Shown here: piece after piece, positions 1 through 10,692 of the stretch
How positions within the stretch are numbered: position 1 is the first letter of the stretch
How the letters are laid out: each line of letters opens with the position of its first letter
Assembly: GCA_001799395.1 (NCBI GenBank)
Contig: MGTJ01000233.1
Location: forward strand, 24,425-88,424
Source of the DNA: Desulfobacterales bacterium RIFOXYA12_FULL_46_15
GTDB taxonomy: Bacteria > Desulfobacterota > Desulfobacteria > Desulfobacterales > Desulfobacteraceae
DNA length: 64,000 nt
Reading direction: 5' to 3'
Notes under the pieces: generated by a model
What the model was told of the DNA's origin: nothing
The model's database searches: none
The model's input: the letters and a program-made list of their open reading frames with translations, nothing else
Made by a program: the position numbers and the translations under genes

Positions 1-1
1 T

Positions 2-532
2 GCATCCAGGGCCATTTCAAAAATGCAGCTCGGCCGTATTGACAAGGAAACCACCTGCAATATAGGCACCATCAGGGGCGGGGTAGCCACGAATATAGTT
101 CCTGAATTTGTTGAAATTCATGGGGAAGCCAGAAGCCATGATATTGAAAAATTAAAATCCGTCACCCGAAATATGATCAGTGCATTCCAGGAAGCTGCAG
201 ATGAATTTAAAACCGCAGAGATGAATCCAAGGGTTGAGATTCTTGTAGATGATGATTTTCCTCTGACTCATATCTCCGAAAACCACAGGGTCATCCGGCT
301 TGCAAGAAAAGCAGCGTTTAATCTTGGAATTAACCTGGCCGGCAGAACCATAGGCGGCGGGGCCGATGCCAATATCTTTTACGGCAAAGGCATTATGGCC
401 GGGGTCTTGGGAACCGGTATGACCGATGTTCATACCCTGAATGAATCCATTTGCATCAAGGACATGGAAAATTCGGCAAGGCTTGTGTTGGAAATTTTGA
501 AAGTGCATGCAGCCGGGGATATTGAATCGTGA
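2..532 (+). CDS. M20-family metallopeptidase / peptidase T-like, C-terminal part (5' truncated by window edge)
   Basis: Open reading frame enters from the window edge (ASRAISKMQLGRIDKETTCNIGTIRGGVATNIVPEFVEIHGEARSHD...), with M20 dimerisation and catalytic domain-like motifs (GGGADANIFYGKGI). Confidence 0.75.
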   Translation, partial: ASRAISKMQLGRIDKETTCNIGTIRGGVATNIVPEFVEIHGEARSHDIEKLKSVTRNMISAFQEAADEFKTAEMNPRVEILVDDDFPLTHISENHRVIRLARKAAFNLGINLAGRTIGGGADANIFYGKGIMAGVLGTGMTDVHTLNESICIKDMENSARLVLEILKVHAAGDIES

Positions 533-1719
533 TTCTGTATGTTGACATGTTTTCCGGCATCAGTGGAGACATGATGCTGGGGGCGTTTATAGACCTTGGG
601 GTGCCGGTGGATTGGCTCTCGGAAAAACTGTCTCATGTATTTAAAGGATTCAGATTAAGGGCAACGGATGTTTACCGGCATCATCTGAAAGCCGTAGACC
701 TTGTCGTGGAAACCGATGAGGGCAGGGGAATATCAAGAAATTACAAAGATATCAGAGCATTGATCGAAAATGCGGTATTGTCTGAAAAGGTCAAACAGAA
801 CAGCCTTAAGACATTTCAAAAAATAGCTGAGGCTGAGTCCGGTATTCACGGGCATGATATTGAGACTGTTCATTTCCATGAAATCGGCGGTATCGATTCC
901 ATGGTGGATATTGTGGGGTCCTTTCTATGTGTGGACTATCTGGGCATTGACACGGTATATGCCTCTGTTGTTCCTCTTGGATCAGGGACTATCACCTGTT
1001 CCCACGGTGTGCTGCCTGTTCCTGTTCCGGCCGTCCTGGCCATATTAAAGAATATCCCGGTCACATCTTCGGATGCAAAGACTGAGATTGTAACCCCCAC
1101 AGGTGCTGCTATAATAACAACGCTTGCATCTTCTTTCGGCCCTATGCCTGAAATGCGGATAAAAAAAACAGGGTATGGCGGTGGAAAACGAAAGACCGGC
1201 TCATCCCTTCCCAATCTTCTCAGGGTTATTCTGGGTGAAAAAACAGATGATGATACTAAGGCTGCCGTCCTGAAAGAAGCCATTCATGTGATTAAAACCA
1301 ATATTGATGATATGAGTCCTGAAATCTCAGGCTATCTCATGGAAACCCTTCTGGAAAATAAGGCCCTGGATGTATCCTACACACCGGCCCAGATGAAGAA
1401 AAACAGGCCGGGTCTTCAGGTTGAGGTTTTGTGCAGAAAACATGACCTTCATTCCATTATCCGTCTTCTCCTGTCAGAGACATCGTCTATTGGCGTCAGG
1501 GTGCATGAATGTGACCGATTCTTTCTTTTTCGGGAGTTATCTGAAATTCAGACTTCATTTGGCAAGCTACAAGTAAAAAAAATTATCGATCCGGACAACC
1601 GGGTGCGGTTTGTCCCTGAATATGAAGCAGTCAAAAAAACGGCAAAGGAACATCAGCTTCCCTTCAAAGAGGTTTACAATAGTGTGCTTTGCGATATCAA
1701 CAAGCTTGACAGGGAATGA
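529..1719 (+). CDS. larC: Nickel pincer cofactor biosynthesis protein LarC (DUF111)
   Basis: MILYVDMFSGISGDMMLGAFIDLG N-terminus, HFHEIGGIDSMVDIVG, SYTPAQMKKNRPG; GTG start overlapping the upstream stop. Confidence 0.9.
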   Translation: MILYVDMFSGISGDMMLGAFIDLGVPVDWLSEKLSHVFKGFRLRATDVYRHHLKAVDLVVETDEGRGISRNYKDIRALIENAVLSEKVKQNSLKTFQKIAEAESGIHGHDIETVHFHEIGGIDSMVDIVGSFLCVDYLGIDTVYASVVPLGSGTITCSHGVLPVPVPAVLAILKNIPVTSSDAKTEIVTPTGAAIITTLASSFGPMPEMRIKKTGYGGGKRKTGSSLPNLLRVILGEKTDDDTKAAVLKEAIHVIKTNIDDMSPEISGYLMETLLENKALDVSYTPAQMKKNRPGLQVEVLCRKHDLHSIIRLLLSETSSIGVRVHECDRFFLFRELSEIQTSFGKLQVKKIIDPDNRVRFVPEYEAVKKTAKEHQLPFKEVYNSVLCDINKLDRE

Positions 1720-1740
1720 TTCAGAAGATAGATAGGCTAA

Positions 1741-2205
1741 ATGACTTTTTTCCAGAAAATTCTTATGTTTTTAGCCACAGGCTTTTTTTCCGGCAGGTCT
1801 CCTGTTGCCCCTGGAACCTTTGGAACCCTTGCTGCCGTTCCCTTTGCAATTGTGTTTAAGATTATTCCAGCACCGTTTCATGTTGTTTACAGCGTAGGGG
1901 TTATCCTTATTGCTATTTTTTTAGCAGACAAAGCCGCTGGCATATTATGTGAAAAAGATCCCGGCTGCATTGTGATTGATGAAATGGCAGGATATGTGGT
2001 AGCCCTTTCCCTGGTTCCGGTTCAGGCATCCACCCTTGTTGCCGGATTTTGTATCTTCAGGTTTTTTGATATTGTGAAACCCGGGCCTGTGAGATATTTT
2101 GAAGAGAATTTTCCAGGAGGGGCAGGCATTGTGCTGGACGATGTCATGGCAGGCATATTGACTGCATTTGTTTTGAAAATCATATATTTATCAGGGGTAT
2201 TTTAG
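1741..2205 (+). CDS. pgpA: Phosphatidylglycerophosphatase A
   Basis: [60 protein letters not shown] motifs. Confidence 0.9.
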   Translation: MTFFQKILMFLATGFFSGRSPVAPGTFGTLAAVPFAIVFKIIPAPFHVVYSVGVILIAIFLADKAAGILCEKDPGCIVIDEMAGYVVALSLVPVQASTLVAGFCIFRFFDIVKPGPVRYFEENFPGGAGIVLDDVMAGILTAFVLKIIYLSGVF

Positions 2206-2215
2206 GAGAAAAAGG

Positions 2216-3250
2216 ATGGAAAAAAATTCTGAAAAAGACAAGGCTGTGCAGACAGCCATGAATCAGATTGAAAAGCAGTTCGGAAAGGGATCAATCATGA
2301 AACTGGGCGGCAGACCCATTGAAGCTGTGCCTGTTATCAGGACCGGGTCCCTGGCCCTGGATAAGGCCCTGGGGGTTGGCGGGTATCCAAGGGGCCGGGT
2401 GATTGAAATCTATGGCCCTGAATCTTCCGGAAAGACAACCCTGGCCCTCCATGCCGTGGCTGAAGCCCAGCGGAACGGCGGCATAGCCGCTTTTATCGAT
2501 GCCGAACATGCCCTTGATGTGGCCTATGCCAAACGGCTGGGTGTGGATTGTGATGAACTCCTGATATCCCAGCCCGACACCGGAGAACAGGCCCTTGAGA
2601 TTGCTGACATGCTCGTCCGGAGCGGCGGGATCGATATCATGGTCGTGGATTCCGTGGCAGCCCTAGTACCAAGATCGGAGATTGAAGGTGAAATGGGGGA
2701 TTCCCACATGGGTCTTCAGGCAAGGCTCATGTCTCAGGCCTTACGAAAACTCACCGCCACCATTGGAAAAACCAGCACCACCATAATTTTTATTAACCAG
2801 ATCCGTATGAAAATAGGGGTCGTCTACGGGAACCCGGAAACCACCACCGGCGGCAATGCCCTCAAATTTTATGCCTCCATGCGGCTTGAAATCCGGCGGG
2901 CAGCCCCCATCAAAGAAGGTGAGAACATTGTCGGGAACCGGACCAAGGTTAAGGTTGTGAAAAATAAACTTGCACCCCCATTCAAGGATGTGGAATTTGA
3001 CCTCATGTACGGAGAAGGAATTTCAAGAACCGGGGATCTCCTGGATATGGGAGTTGATTTCGGAATTGTGGATAAAAGCGGGTCATGGTATTCATTCGGC
3101 GGGGAGAGAATCGGCCAGGGAAGAGAAAATGTAAAGGTTTTTCTTGTGAATAACCCGGATATATTTGCAAAAATCGAAGCCGGTGTCCGTGATAAACTAG
3201 GCATGACGATACCGGCTAAAAAAGACAAAAACGGCGACGTTAAAGCATAA
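2216..3250 (+). CDS. recA: Recombinase RecA
   Basis: [19 protein letters not shown] Walker [39 protein letters not shown]. Confidence 0.98.
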   Translation: MEKNSEKDKAVQTAMNQIEKQFGKGSIMKLGGRPIEAVPVIRTGSLALDKALGVGGYPRGRVIEIYGPESSGKTTLALHAVAEAQRNGGIAAFIDAEHALDVAYAKRLGVDCDELLISQPDTGEQALEIADMLVRSGGIDIMVVDSVAALVPRSEIEGEMGDSHMGLQARLMSQALRKLTATIGKTSTTIIFINQIRMKIGVVYGNPETTTGGNALKFYASMRLEIRRAAPIKEGENIVGNRTKVKVVKNKLAPPFKDVEFDLMYGEGISRTGDLLDMGVDFGIVDKSGSWYSFGGERIGQGRENVKVFLVNNPDIFAKIEAGVRDKLGMTIPAKKDKNGDVKA

Positions 3251-3276
3251 CGGATAAGTGAATGAGGAGCAGCAGC

Positions 3277-5913
3277 ATGACAGGCAATGATGCCAGAAAA
3301 ATATTTATAGATTATTTTAAAAAACAGGGTCACCACCTGGTTCGGTCTTCCTCCCTGGTCCCTCAGGATGATAAAACCCTCATGTTTGTAAATGCAGGGA
3401 TGGTCCAGTTTAAACGTGTATTCACCGGGGATGAGAAAAGGGGGTATTCAACTGCGGTGACGGCCCAGAAATGTGTCCGGGCCGGCGGAAAACACAATGA
3501 CCTTGAAAATGTAGGATATACTGCAAGGCATCACACCTTTTTTGAAATGCTGGGAAATTTTTCCTTTGGCGATTATTTTAAGGAAAAGGCCATTAAATTC
3601 GGTTGGGACCTTCTGACCAACGGATATGGGTTTGATAAAAATAAACTCTGGGTGTCTGTGTTTCACGAAGACGATGAAGCATTCAACATCTGGCGGGACA
3701 AGGTAGGTGTGCCTGAAGAACGCATCATCCGGCTGGGTGAAAAAGATAATTTCTGGGCCATGGGGGACACGGGCCCCTGCGGTCCCTGCAGCGAGATCCA
3801 TATTGACCGGGGTATTGAATTCGGTTGTGGAAACAAGGATTGTGCCGTGGGCTGTGACTGTGACCGGTGGCTGGAATTATGGAATCTTGTTTTTATGCAG
3901 TTTGAAAAAGATGATCAAGGCAATCTTCATCCTTTGCCAAAACCCAGCATTGATACTGGCATGGGCCTTGAGCGGGTGATCTCCGTTCTCCAGGGCGTGC
4001 CCACTAATTATGATACTGATTTGTTTATTCCCATTATGGAAAAAGTCGGGGAGCTTTCCGGCAGGAAACGTCATGAGTCTAATGAAGTTGAAGTGGCCAT
4101 GAAGGTTATTGCCGATCATTCCCGGGCATCGGCCTTTCTGATCTGCGACGGGGTTCTGCCCTCCAATGAAGGCCGTGGATATGTGCTCCGGCGCATCATG
4201 AGACGGGCCATCCGCTACGGCAGAAGCATTGGTCTTGTCAAACCCTTTATGCATGAAACGGTTCAAACGGTTTTTGCCATCATGGACGAGGCCTACCCGG
4301 AGCTTAAAGAATCTTCCGCCTTTATCCTGAACGTTGTGAAAAATGAAGAGGAAAAATTTCTTGAAACCCTGGAAACCGGTATGAAACTACTGGAAGCCAC
4401 CATTCAAGAGATAACCCAAGGAAATGCCGGGTCGCAAAAGAAATCCGTAATTCCCGGCAATATCATTTTTAAGCTCTATGATACTTTCGGGTTTCCTGTG
4501 GACATTATCGCCGATCATGTCAAGGAAATGAATATCAGCCTGGATATGGACGGCTTTCACCAGGCCATGGAAGAGCAGAAAGCAAGATCCAGGTCCATCA
4601 AAAAATTTGCAGGGATCGGCGAAGCCTATAAAGCCCTGACATCGGAAGGGGTGAAAACCTCTTTTACAGGCTATGGCGCCATAGAAGGGAAATCAAAAGT
4701 CCTGATCCTTGTCAAAGAGGATAAGGAAATCAAAACTGCCGGATCAGGCGATCATGTGGAAATTGTAACGGATACAACGGTTTTTTATGGAGAATCCGGG
4801 GGTCAGGCAGGGGATTCGGGCAGGTTTGAAAATGACAATTGTATCATTCATATTTTAGATACGGTTAAAAATCCGTCAGGGCTTATCATCCATAAAGGAG
4901 TAGTCCAAAAAGGCGAAGCCAAAAAAGGAAATTTTTTTGTCCTTAAGGTGGATGAGAAAAAAAGACAGGCCATTGCCGCTAATCATACCGCCACCCATAT
5001 CCTGCAGTCAGCCTTAAGAAAAGTTCTAGGGGATCATGTCAAACAGTCCGGCTCCCTTGTGACGGACACAAGACTCAGATTTGATTTTACACATTTTGCA
5101 TTCATTCCAGTTGAAGAACTTCTGGCAATTGAAAATGAAGTGAATCTGCGGATCAGGGAAAATCATCCGGTGGAAACAAAGGAAATGAACATGGATGAGG
5201 CAGTCCGGGCCGGAGCCACTGCACTTTTTGAAGAAAAATACGGGGATGTGGTCAGGGTCGTGTCTCAAGGGAAATTCTCCAGCGAGCTTTGCGGCGGAAC
5301 CCATACGAAGCGGTCCGGTGATATTGGATTGTTCAAAATCCAGTCTGAAGCCGGGATTGCATCGGGTGTCCGGAGGATAGAAGCTGCAACTGGCCAGGTG
5401 GCCCTGGATCATGTCCACAGGGAAGAGGCCCTTATCGAGTCAACAGCCGGTCTTTTAAAAGGTGCAAAAGAAGATGTGGCAGCCAAAGTGGAAGCTTTAT
5501 TAAAGGATAAGAAAAATCTTGAAAAAGAACTGGAATCCCTGAAAGCAAAGATGGCCTCCAAATCCGTTGAAAATCTGGCGGATGAAATCAAAATGATCAA
5601 CGGTATCAAGGTGATTGCAAAACGGGTGGATATTGAAAATCCTTCCCAGTTAAGAGATCTGGCAGACAAATTCAAGACAAAGATCGGTTCCGGGGTCATT
5701 CTGTTAGGCGCGGTATCTGATGGAAAAGCCCTGTTGATCTCTGTTGTAACAGAAGACCTGACCAAAAAATTTAAAGCCGGTGATATTGTAAAGGCTGCGG
5801 CCAAAATCGTCGGCGGCGGAGGCGGCGGACGCCCTGATATGGCCCAGGCCGGCGGCACAAAGCCTGAACATCTTGATAAGGCGCTGGAATCGGTTTATCA
5901 GACCATGTCATGA
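3277..5913 (+). CDS. alaS: Alanine--tRNA ligase
   Basis: RSSSLVPQDDKTLMFVNAGMVQFK, GDTGPCGPCSEIH, NHTATHILQSALRKVLGDHVKQSGSLV, CGGTH; ORF track starts at 3262 but the ATG at 3277 is better placed behind gaggagcagc. Confidence 0.97.
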   Translation: MTGNDARKIFIDYFKKQGHHLVRSSSLVPQDDKTLMFVNAGMVQFKRVFTGDEKRGYSTAVTAQKCVRAGGKHNDLENVGYTARHHTFFEMLGNFSFGDYFKEKAIKFGWDLLTNGYGFDKNKLWVSVFHEDDEAFNIWRDKVGVPEERIIRLGEKDNFWAMGDTGPCGPCSEIHIDRGIEFGCGNKDCAVGCDCDRWLELWNLVFMQFEKDDQGNLHPLPKPSIDTGMGLERVISVLQGVPTNYDTDLFIPIMEKVGELSGRKRHESNEVEVAMKVIADHSRASAFLICDGVLPSNEGRGYVLRRIMRRAIRYGRSIGLVKPFMHETVQTVFAIMDEAYPELKESSAFILNVVKNEEEKFLETLETGMKLLEATIQEITQGNAGSQKKSVIPGNIIFKLYDTFGFPVDIIADHVKEMNISLDMDGFHQAMEEQKARSRSIKKFAGIGEAYKALTSEGVKTSFTGYGAIEGKSKVLILVKEDKEIKTAGSGDHVEIVTDTTVFYGESGGQAGDSGRFENDNCIIHILDTVKNPSGLIIHKGVVQKGEAKKGNFFVLKVDEKKRQAIAANHTATHILQSALRKVLGDHVKQSGSLVTDTRLRFDFTHFAFIPVEELLAIENEVNLRIRENHPVETKEMNMDEAVRAGATALFEEKYGDVVRVVSQGKFSSELCGGTHTKRSGDIGLFKIQSEAGIASGVRRIEAATGQVALDHVHREEALIESTAGLLKGAKEDVAAKVEALLKDKKNLEKELESLKAKMASKSVENLADEIKMINGIKVIAKRVDIENPSQLRDLADKFKTKIGSGVILLGAVSDGKALLISVVTEDLTKKFKAGDIVKAAAKIVGGGGGGRPDMAQAGGTKPEHLDKALESVYQTMS

Positions 5914-6944
5914 CCGCTTATTTCATAAGACGATTGCTCCTGGTGATACCGACTTTTATCGGTATCACCATCATGGTGTTTACCATCACTCGTTTTGTGC
6001 CGGGCGGTCCCATTGAAAGAATCATTTCCGATACACGGGCCATGCAGACAGGCCATGGCGGCTCATCTTCCGGTATATCAGCAGGTTCAGGCTCAAGCCA
6101 GCCCCTTTCCGAAGAACAGATTCAAAAACTCAAAGCCTATTACGGGTTTGACAAACCTCTGCTCACAAGCTATTTCGTCTGGCTCTCAAAGGTGATCAGG
6201 GGAGATCTAGGTATATCCACAAGGTATCAGGACCCGGTCTGGGATATGATCAGGGAAAAAATTCCTGTGTCCCTTTATTTTGGTATCCTGAGCCTTTTCA
6301 TGATCTACGGGGTATGCATTCCTCTTGGCATGGCAAAGGCGGTCCGGCACAAAACAGGGTTTGACAATATTACATCCATGATCATTTTCACTGGTTATGC
6401 CATCCCGGGGTGGGTGGCCGGGGTTTTCATGCTGGTCCTTTTTTCATCCCGGTTTGATGTATTTCCCCTGGGCGGGCTTGTATCAGAATCCTTTAATGAT
6501 ATAACCCTGTTTGAAAAAATCACGGACATCCTTTGGCACACCCTTCTTCCTCTTATTTCCTATGTGATCGGCTCCTTTACCGTGATGACGCTTCTAATGA
6601 AAAATACCCTCATGGACCATCTGTCATCCGATTATGTCAGAACCGCCCTGGCCAAAGGACTTTCTTTTGAAAATGCCATCTTAAAGCATGCTCTGCAAAA
6701 CAGCCTTATCCCCATTGCCACCAGTTTTGGAAACAATATTTCCATTCTTCTGACCGGGTCTTTTCTTATTGAAAAAGTGTTTAATATCAACGGCATGGGG
6801 CTCCTGGGATATGAATCCATCCTGGACCGGGACTACCCTGTAGTCATGGGAATTCTTGTGATTTCATCCCTGCTTTTTCTTCTGGGAAATATTCTTTCCG
6901 ACCTCTGTGTCGCCCTTGTGGATCCCCGGGTGAGGTTTAAATAA
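5910..6944 (+). CDS. ABC transporter permease, oligopeptide/microcin C type (YejB-like)
   Basis: MTAYFIRRLLLVIPTFIGITIMVFTITRFVPGGP; DppB/OppB family permease motifs. Confidence 0.85.
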   Translation: MTAYFIRRLLLVIPTFIGITIMVFTITRFVPGGPIERIISDTRAMQTGHGGSSSGISAGSGSSQPLSEEQIQKLKAYYGFDKPLLTSYFVWLSKVIRGDLGISTRYQDPVWDMIREKIPVSLYFGILSLFMIYGVCIPLGMAKAVRHKTGFDNITSMIIFTGYAIPGWVAGVFMLVLFSSRFDVFPLGGLVSESFNDITLFEKITDILWHTLLPLISYVIGSFTVMTLLMKNTLMDHLSSDYVRTALAKGLSFENAILKHALQNSLIPIATSFGNNISILLTGSFLIEKVFNINGMGLLGYESILDRDYPVVMGILVISSLLFLLGNILSDLCVALVDPRVRFK

Positions 6945-7987
6945 TGCTGATCAGTCCCGCCACCCGAAAAAAAATCCAGAGATTCAGGTCAGTGAAAAGA
7001 GGATATCAGTCTTTTTTGATCCTTTTATGTATGGTCATGATTTCCCTTTTTGCCGAAGTCTTTATCAATTCAAGGGCTCTTTTGGTGTATCATAACGGCA
7101 GGCTCTATTTTCCCACCTATTCAAAGATGATCAAAGGCTCTGAATTAGGGCTTGGATATGAATATGAAACCGATTACCGGGGTCTGAAACAAAAATTTCA
7201 AAACGAAAACAACCGGGATTTTGTGATCCTGCCCCTGGTTCCATATAACCCTTATGAAAACGATCTGAAAACTAATGCCTATCCGCCCTTTGCCCCTTCC
7301 TTCAAAGAGAGGCATTTTTTCGGGACTGATAATGTGGGACGGGACATTCTGGCGCGTCTCGTTTACGGGTTTAGAACGGCCATTGTGTTTTCCCTTGTCC
7401 TTTTGATCCTGAACTATACGATCGGCATCAGTCTTGGGTGTGCCATGGGATATTTCGGGGGGAAGTTTGATCTTTTTTTCCAGCGGGTCATCGAAATCTG
7501 GAACAATATCCCGTTTTTATATGTGATCATGATCATGGCCTCCGTCGTGGTTCCAAATTTTATGATCCTTTTGCTGATCATGGCGTTTTTCGGGTGGATC
7601 GGCATTACCTGGGTTATGAGAACCATGACCTATAAGGAAAAACAAAAAGAATACATACTGGCGGTCCGGTCTTTGGGGGCCTCCCATACAAGGATTATTT
7701 TCCGGCATATTATTCCCAATACCCTTTCCGTTATAGTGACCTATGCACCCTTTGCGGTTTCAGGGGGGATCGTGGCGCTGACTTCCCTGGATTATCTCGG
7801 GTTCGGGCTGCCGGCACCGACGCCGTCCTGGGGGGAACTGTTATCCCAGGGCTGGCAGAACATGGAAGCCTGGTGGATTGCAGCCTCTGTTGTGGCAGCC
7901 CTTGTCATTACCCTCATGTGCGTCACCTTTACCGGGGAAGGCATCCGGGAGGCATTTGATCCGAGACAGCATACCACCTATGAATAA
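6944..7987 (+). CDS. ABC transporter permease, oligopeptide/microcin C type (YejE-like)
   Basis: FGTDNVGRDILARLVYGFRTAIVFSLVL, RSLGASHTRIIFRHIIPNTL, LDYLGFGLPAPTPSWGELL; overlaps the preceding stop by 1 nt. Confidence 0.87.
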   Translation: MLISPATRKKIQRFRSVKRGYQSFLILLCMVMISLFAEVFINSRALLVYHNGRLYFPTYSKMIKGSELGLGYEYETDYRGLKQKFQNENNRDFVILPLVPYNPYENDLKTNAYPPFAPSFKERHFFGTDNVGRDILARLVYGFRTAIVFSLVLLILNYTIGISLGCAMGYFGGKFDLFFQRVIEIWNNIPFLYVIMIMASVVVPNFMILLLIMAFFGWIGITWVMRTMTYKEKQKEYILAVRSLGASHTRIIFRHIIPNTLSVIVTYAPFAVSGGIVALTSLDYLGFGLPAPTPSWGELLSQGWQNMEAWWIAASVVAALVITLMCVTFTGEGIREAFDPRQHTTYE

Positions 7988-7996
7988 TGCCTTTCG

Positions 7997-8863
7997 TTAA
8001 TACACCTTCCGGGTGGAAAAACCCTTACCAAGAACGTTGAAGGTGTTCTCCGTGATCAGGAAGGCATCCGGATCAATATTAAATACAATTTCTTCAACCC
8101 GTTTGATCTGGTAATTGTTGACCACTGTCAGGATTATTTCTTTTTTCTCTCCGGTATACCCCCCGGAACCTTTTATCAAGGTTGCTCCACGTTTTAGTTT
8201 TGCAATAATTCCATTCACTATTGCCTGCGGATTTTTGGAAATAATGAAGATCATTTTTCTCTGGTTGAACAAGGTCATGAAATATTCCAGTACTTGGGAG
8301 GTAATATAGCTCATGGCAATGGAATACAGGATCATATCGATTTCCAAGAGGCCGAAGCTGAAGAAAAACAAGGCAAAATTAAAGGAAAAATTATAGGTTC
8401 CGATGCGGATACCATATTTCTGGTTCAGGATGATGGAAATGATATCATTGCCGCCGGCAGATCCAAGGGACCGAAAGATAATCCCTGCACCGGCTCCAAT
8501 GACGGTCCCTCCGGCAATGGCGGCCAGCATCATGTCTTTAACCGGCATTTTAAAGGGGATCAAATCAATGACAAGGGTCAGGATAATGGTTCCGTAAAGG
8601 CTGTAGAATAAAAACCTGCGGCTTATAAAAATCCATCCTGCAATAAATACCGGGATATTCAGGATAAAATACCAGATACCCGGGGTCAGGGATTTGGTGT
8701 AATAATAAATCAGGAGCCCTGTTCCTGCAAAGCCGCCGGTGATCATCCCATGGGGGATGACAATGGCTTTAAGGCCGATACCGATGATGACACTGCCAAG
8801 GGTGATTAAAAATAAATTCCAGGGGATTGAATAGCTTATCTTCTTAAAATTCATGGGGAACAC
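7997..8863 (-). CDS. YitT family membrane protein (DUF161/DUF2179)
   Basis: GSVIIGIGLKAIVIPHGMITGGFAGTGLL, GGTVIGAGAGIIFRSLGSAGGNDII; C-terminal DUF2179-like domain. Confidence 0.85.
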   Translation of the reverse strand: MFPMNFKKISYSIPWNLFLITLGSVIIGIGLKAIVIPHGMITGGFAGTGLLIYYYTKSLTPGIWYFILNIPVFIAGWIFISRRFLFYSLYGTIILTLVIDLIPFKMPVKDMMLAAIAGGTVIGAGAGIIFRSLGSAGGNDIISIILNQKYGIRIGTYNFSFNFALFFFSFGLLEIDMILYSIAMSYITSQVLEYFMTLFNQRKMIFIISKNPQAIVNGIIAKLKRGATLIKGSGGYTGEKKEIILTVVNNYQIKRVEEIVFNIDPDAFLITENTFNVLGKGFSTRKVY

Positions 8864-9027
8864 CTCAATTTTTAAAAAGTTCCAGATAATATAAAATGGA
8901 TATTAATGCAAAACTTTTTTAAAAGCGATTAAAAATAATTCTATTCCATATTCTGTTTTCCATGCTATCATTGTGTTAATATCCAACCGATCATTAAAAA
9001 AATAATTTTTAAAAAAAAGGAAAGACC

Positions 9028-9573
9028 ATGGGTAATAAAGATTTTAGTTTTTACAGCGGCGGGCTTAAAGGCGCAGAAGAAGCATTTGGGATATGTGCTG
9101 AAAAATTCGGGATGAATGAGATCAATTTTTCTTTTGAAGGCCACTCGCTTTCCAGAAATAAGAATGTCACACTGCTCAGCGATGAGGAACTCAATAAAGG
9201 CAATATCAGCATGGAGATTGTATCGGCAAGGATGGGGAGGCGGTATGCCCAGGCTGATAAGATCCGCAAAGTATTTCAGACCATTTTCCATATGGTCAAT
9301 AAAGGGTATCAGGTATTTGCCGTGGGGTTTATTCAGGCAGACGGAACAGTTAAAGGCGGGACCGGCTGGGGAGTTGAGCTTGCTAAATTTTTTAACAGAC
9401 CGGTCAGTGTTTTTGATCAGGATACAAATCAGTGGTATGCATGGAAATCCAATGAATGGATCGAAGAAATTCCTTCAATTACCCATAAGACCTTTTGTGG
9501 TACAGGCACCAGACATCTTTCAGATCAGGGTAAAAAAGCCATTGAAGATCTTTTCAACCGGTCGTTTTCATAA
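9028..9573 (+). CDS. Putative SLOG-superfamily (cpYpsA-related) Rossmann-like protein
   Basis: FYSGGLKGAEEAFG, GGTGWGVELAKFFNRPVSVFDQDTNQWYAW and FCGTGTRHLSDQGKKAI resemble SLOG-type nucleotide-binding motifs. Confidence 0.55.
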   Translation: MGNKDFSFYSGGLKGAEEAFGICAEKFGMNEINFSFEGHSLSRNKNVTLLSDEELNKGNISMEIVSARMGRRYAQADKIRKVFQTIFHMVNKGYQVFAVGFIQADGTVKGGTGWGVELAKFFNRPVSVFDQDTNQWYAWKSNEWIEEIPSITHKTFCGTGTRHLSDQGKKAIEDLFNRSFS

Positions 9574-9594
9574 ATGCATTGTTGATTTTTTTTA

Positions 9595-9636
9595 GCCTCT
9601 CCATGAAAATACCATGGAGAGGCGTCTTCTTTTTCC
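9595..9636 (+). terminator. Rho-independent terminator candidate
   Basis: GCCTCTCCATG-aaaatac-CATGGAGAGGC (11-bp stem) followed by gtcttcttttt. Confidence 0.8.
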
Positions 9637-9867
9637 CATGGAAACAGGGCTGTTGCAATTCTCAACGTCATGTTTTTAACTTGCAATACCGGTCTAACTT
9701 GTTGTGATTAAATAATATTTATAATTTTATTCTGCATTGCATTTCAAATTGAAACAGGATTGGCAGGTTTCAACTGAATCCGTCGTCTTCAGGCCTGTTT
9801 CCGAAAATTTTCTGTCAGGCCATGCTTGTAAATGGTTTTGGCCTCTTTGAGTCTCTTTTTATCCGGG

Positions 9868-9884
9868 TTGGTATGGTATATGCT
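9868..9884 (+). promoter_or_regulatory. Sigma54-type -24/-12 promoter candidate
   Basis: TTGGTATGGTATATGCT has GG-N10-GC spacing, close to TTGGCACGNNNNTTGCT; 47 nt upstream of the ATG at 9931. Confidence 0.6.
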
Positions 9885-9930
9885 AATCCATAGTTCAGAA
9901 CCTTCTACAAAGACTAAAAAGGAGAGAAAC

Positions 9931-10110
9931 ATGAAGACCGGACTGTTAAGAACATTGGAAAATCTTATGGTTGCAGTAACCTTTGCTGAAAAGAATGATC
10001 ATGAATATGCCATCCGGGTGATGAATCCGGAGACGGAAAGAAAAAATCAGAAATATCAAAAAAAAGACCTTAACCGTCAAAGAGAAAACAGACCCAGGAT
10101 TCAATTATAA
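9931..10110 (+). CDS. Small conserved-looking protein (59 aa) upstream of a USP-like gene
   Basis: aaaaggagagaaac RBS then MKTGLLRTLENLMVAVTFAEKNDHEYAIRVMNPE...; resembles the N-terminal segment of the protein at 13084. Confidence 0.6.
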   Translation: MKTGLLRTLENLMVAVTFAEKNDHEYAIRVMNPETERKNQKYQKKDLNRQRENRPRIQL

Positions 10111-10136
10111 TTGTCTATGAATAAAGGGCATAAAAA

Positions 10137-10640
10137 ATGAAACAAGTCCTGCTTGCAATTGATGGTGATATCCCCACTGATTCTGTTTTTCAGTATGCTG
10201 TGGGGCTTTGCAGAAGAATCCAGGCGCAATTGAATATTCTGCAGTTTGTTAAGAAGAAAAGCCTTACCCAATGCATTTCTTCAACAAAAAAAAAGGTGGG
10301 GCAACTGGGCAAACTTCTTGAAGACTCTTTTGCAGGAGTTGCATTTGCAGAAGAAGGAGTACCCCATCTGGCAGACGAATTCCTGCCAGATGTATCGGAT
10401 TCTTTAAGAGAAATGATCAAAGGCGACCATGCCGGGATATCGCTTGAAGTGATTGTAAGCAGCGGCAGTCCTGAAAAAGAATTGTCAAATTATATTGATG
10501 ACCATCAGGATATCGTGTTGACGATTTTTGATCCATCCAGGGACAAACCGATCAAGGCCGGACGTTCGCGTTTGACCATCGAAGCCATAAAAAAGAAATT
10601 GAGTGTTCCCCTTGTGGTCGTGAAGGCTTCCCAAGGATGA
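10137..10640 (+). CDS. Universal stress protein-like protein
   Basis: MKQVLLAIDGDIPTDSVFQYAVGLCRRIQAQLNIL N-terminus, SRLTIEAIKKKLSVPLVVVK C-terminus (UspA-like fold signature). Confidence 0.65.
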   Translation: MKQVLLAIDGDIPTDSVFQYAVGLCRRIQAQLNILQFVKKKSLTQCISSTKKKVGQLGKLLEDSFAGVAFAEEGVPHLADEFLPDVSDSLREMIKGDHAGISLEVIVSSGSPEKELSNYIDDHQDIVLTIFDPSRDKPIKAGRSRLTIEAIKKKLSVPLVVVKASQG

Positions 10641-10692
10641 TGGAAAAGCATTCTTTTGCATATATATACCGCCAGTACCGGGCTCATATCTT

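Noticed and set aside
5026-5858. Antisense ORFs within alaS (130 and 149 aa)
   Set aside because: Fully inside a strong alaS coding sequence with no protein-family signal.
8115-8611. Plus-strand ORFs opposite YitT gene
   Set aside because: Shadow ORFs of a clear membrane protein gene.
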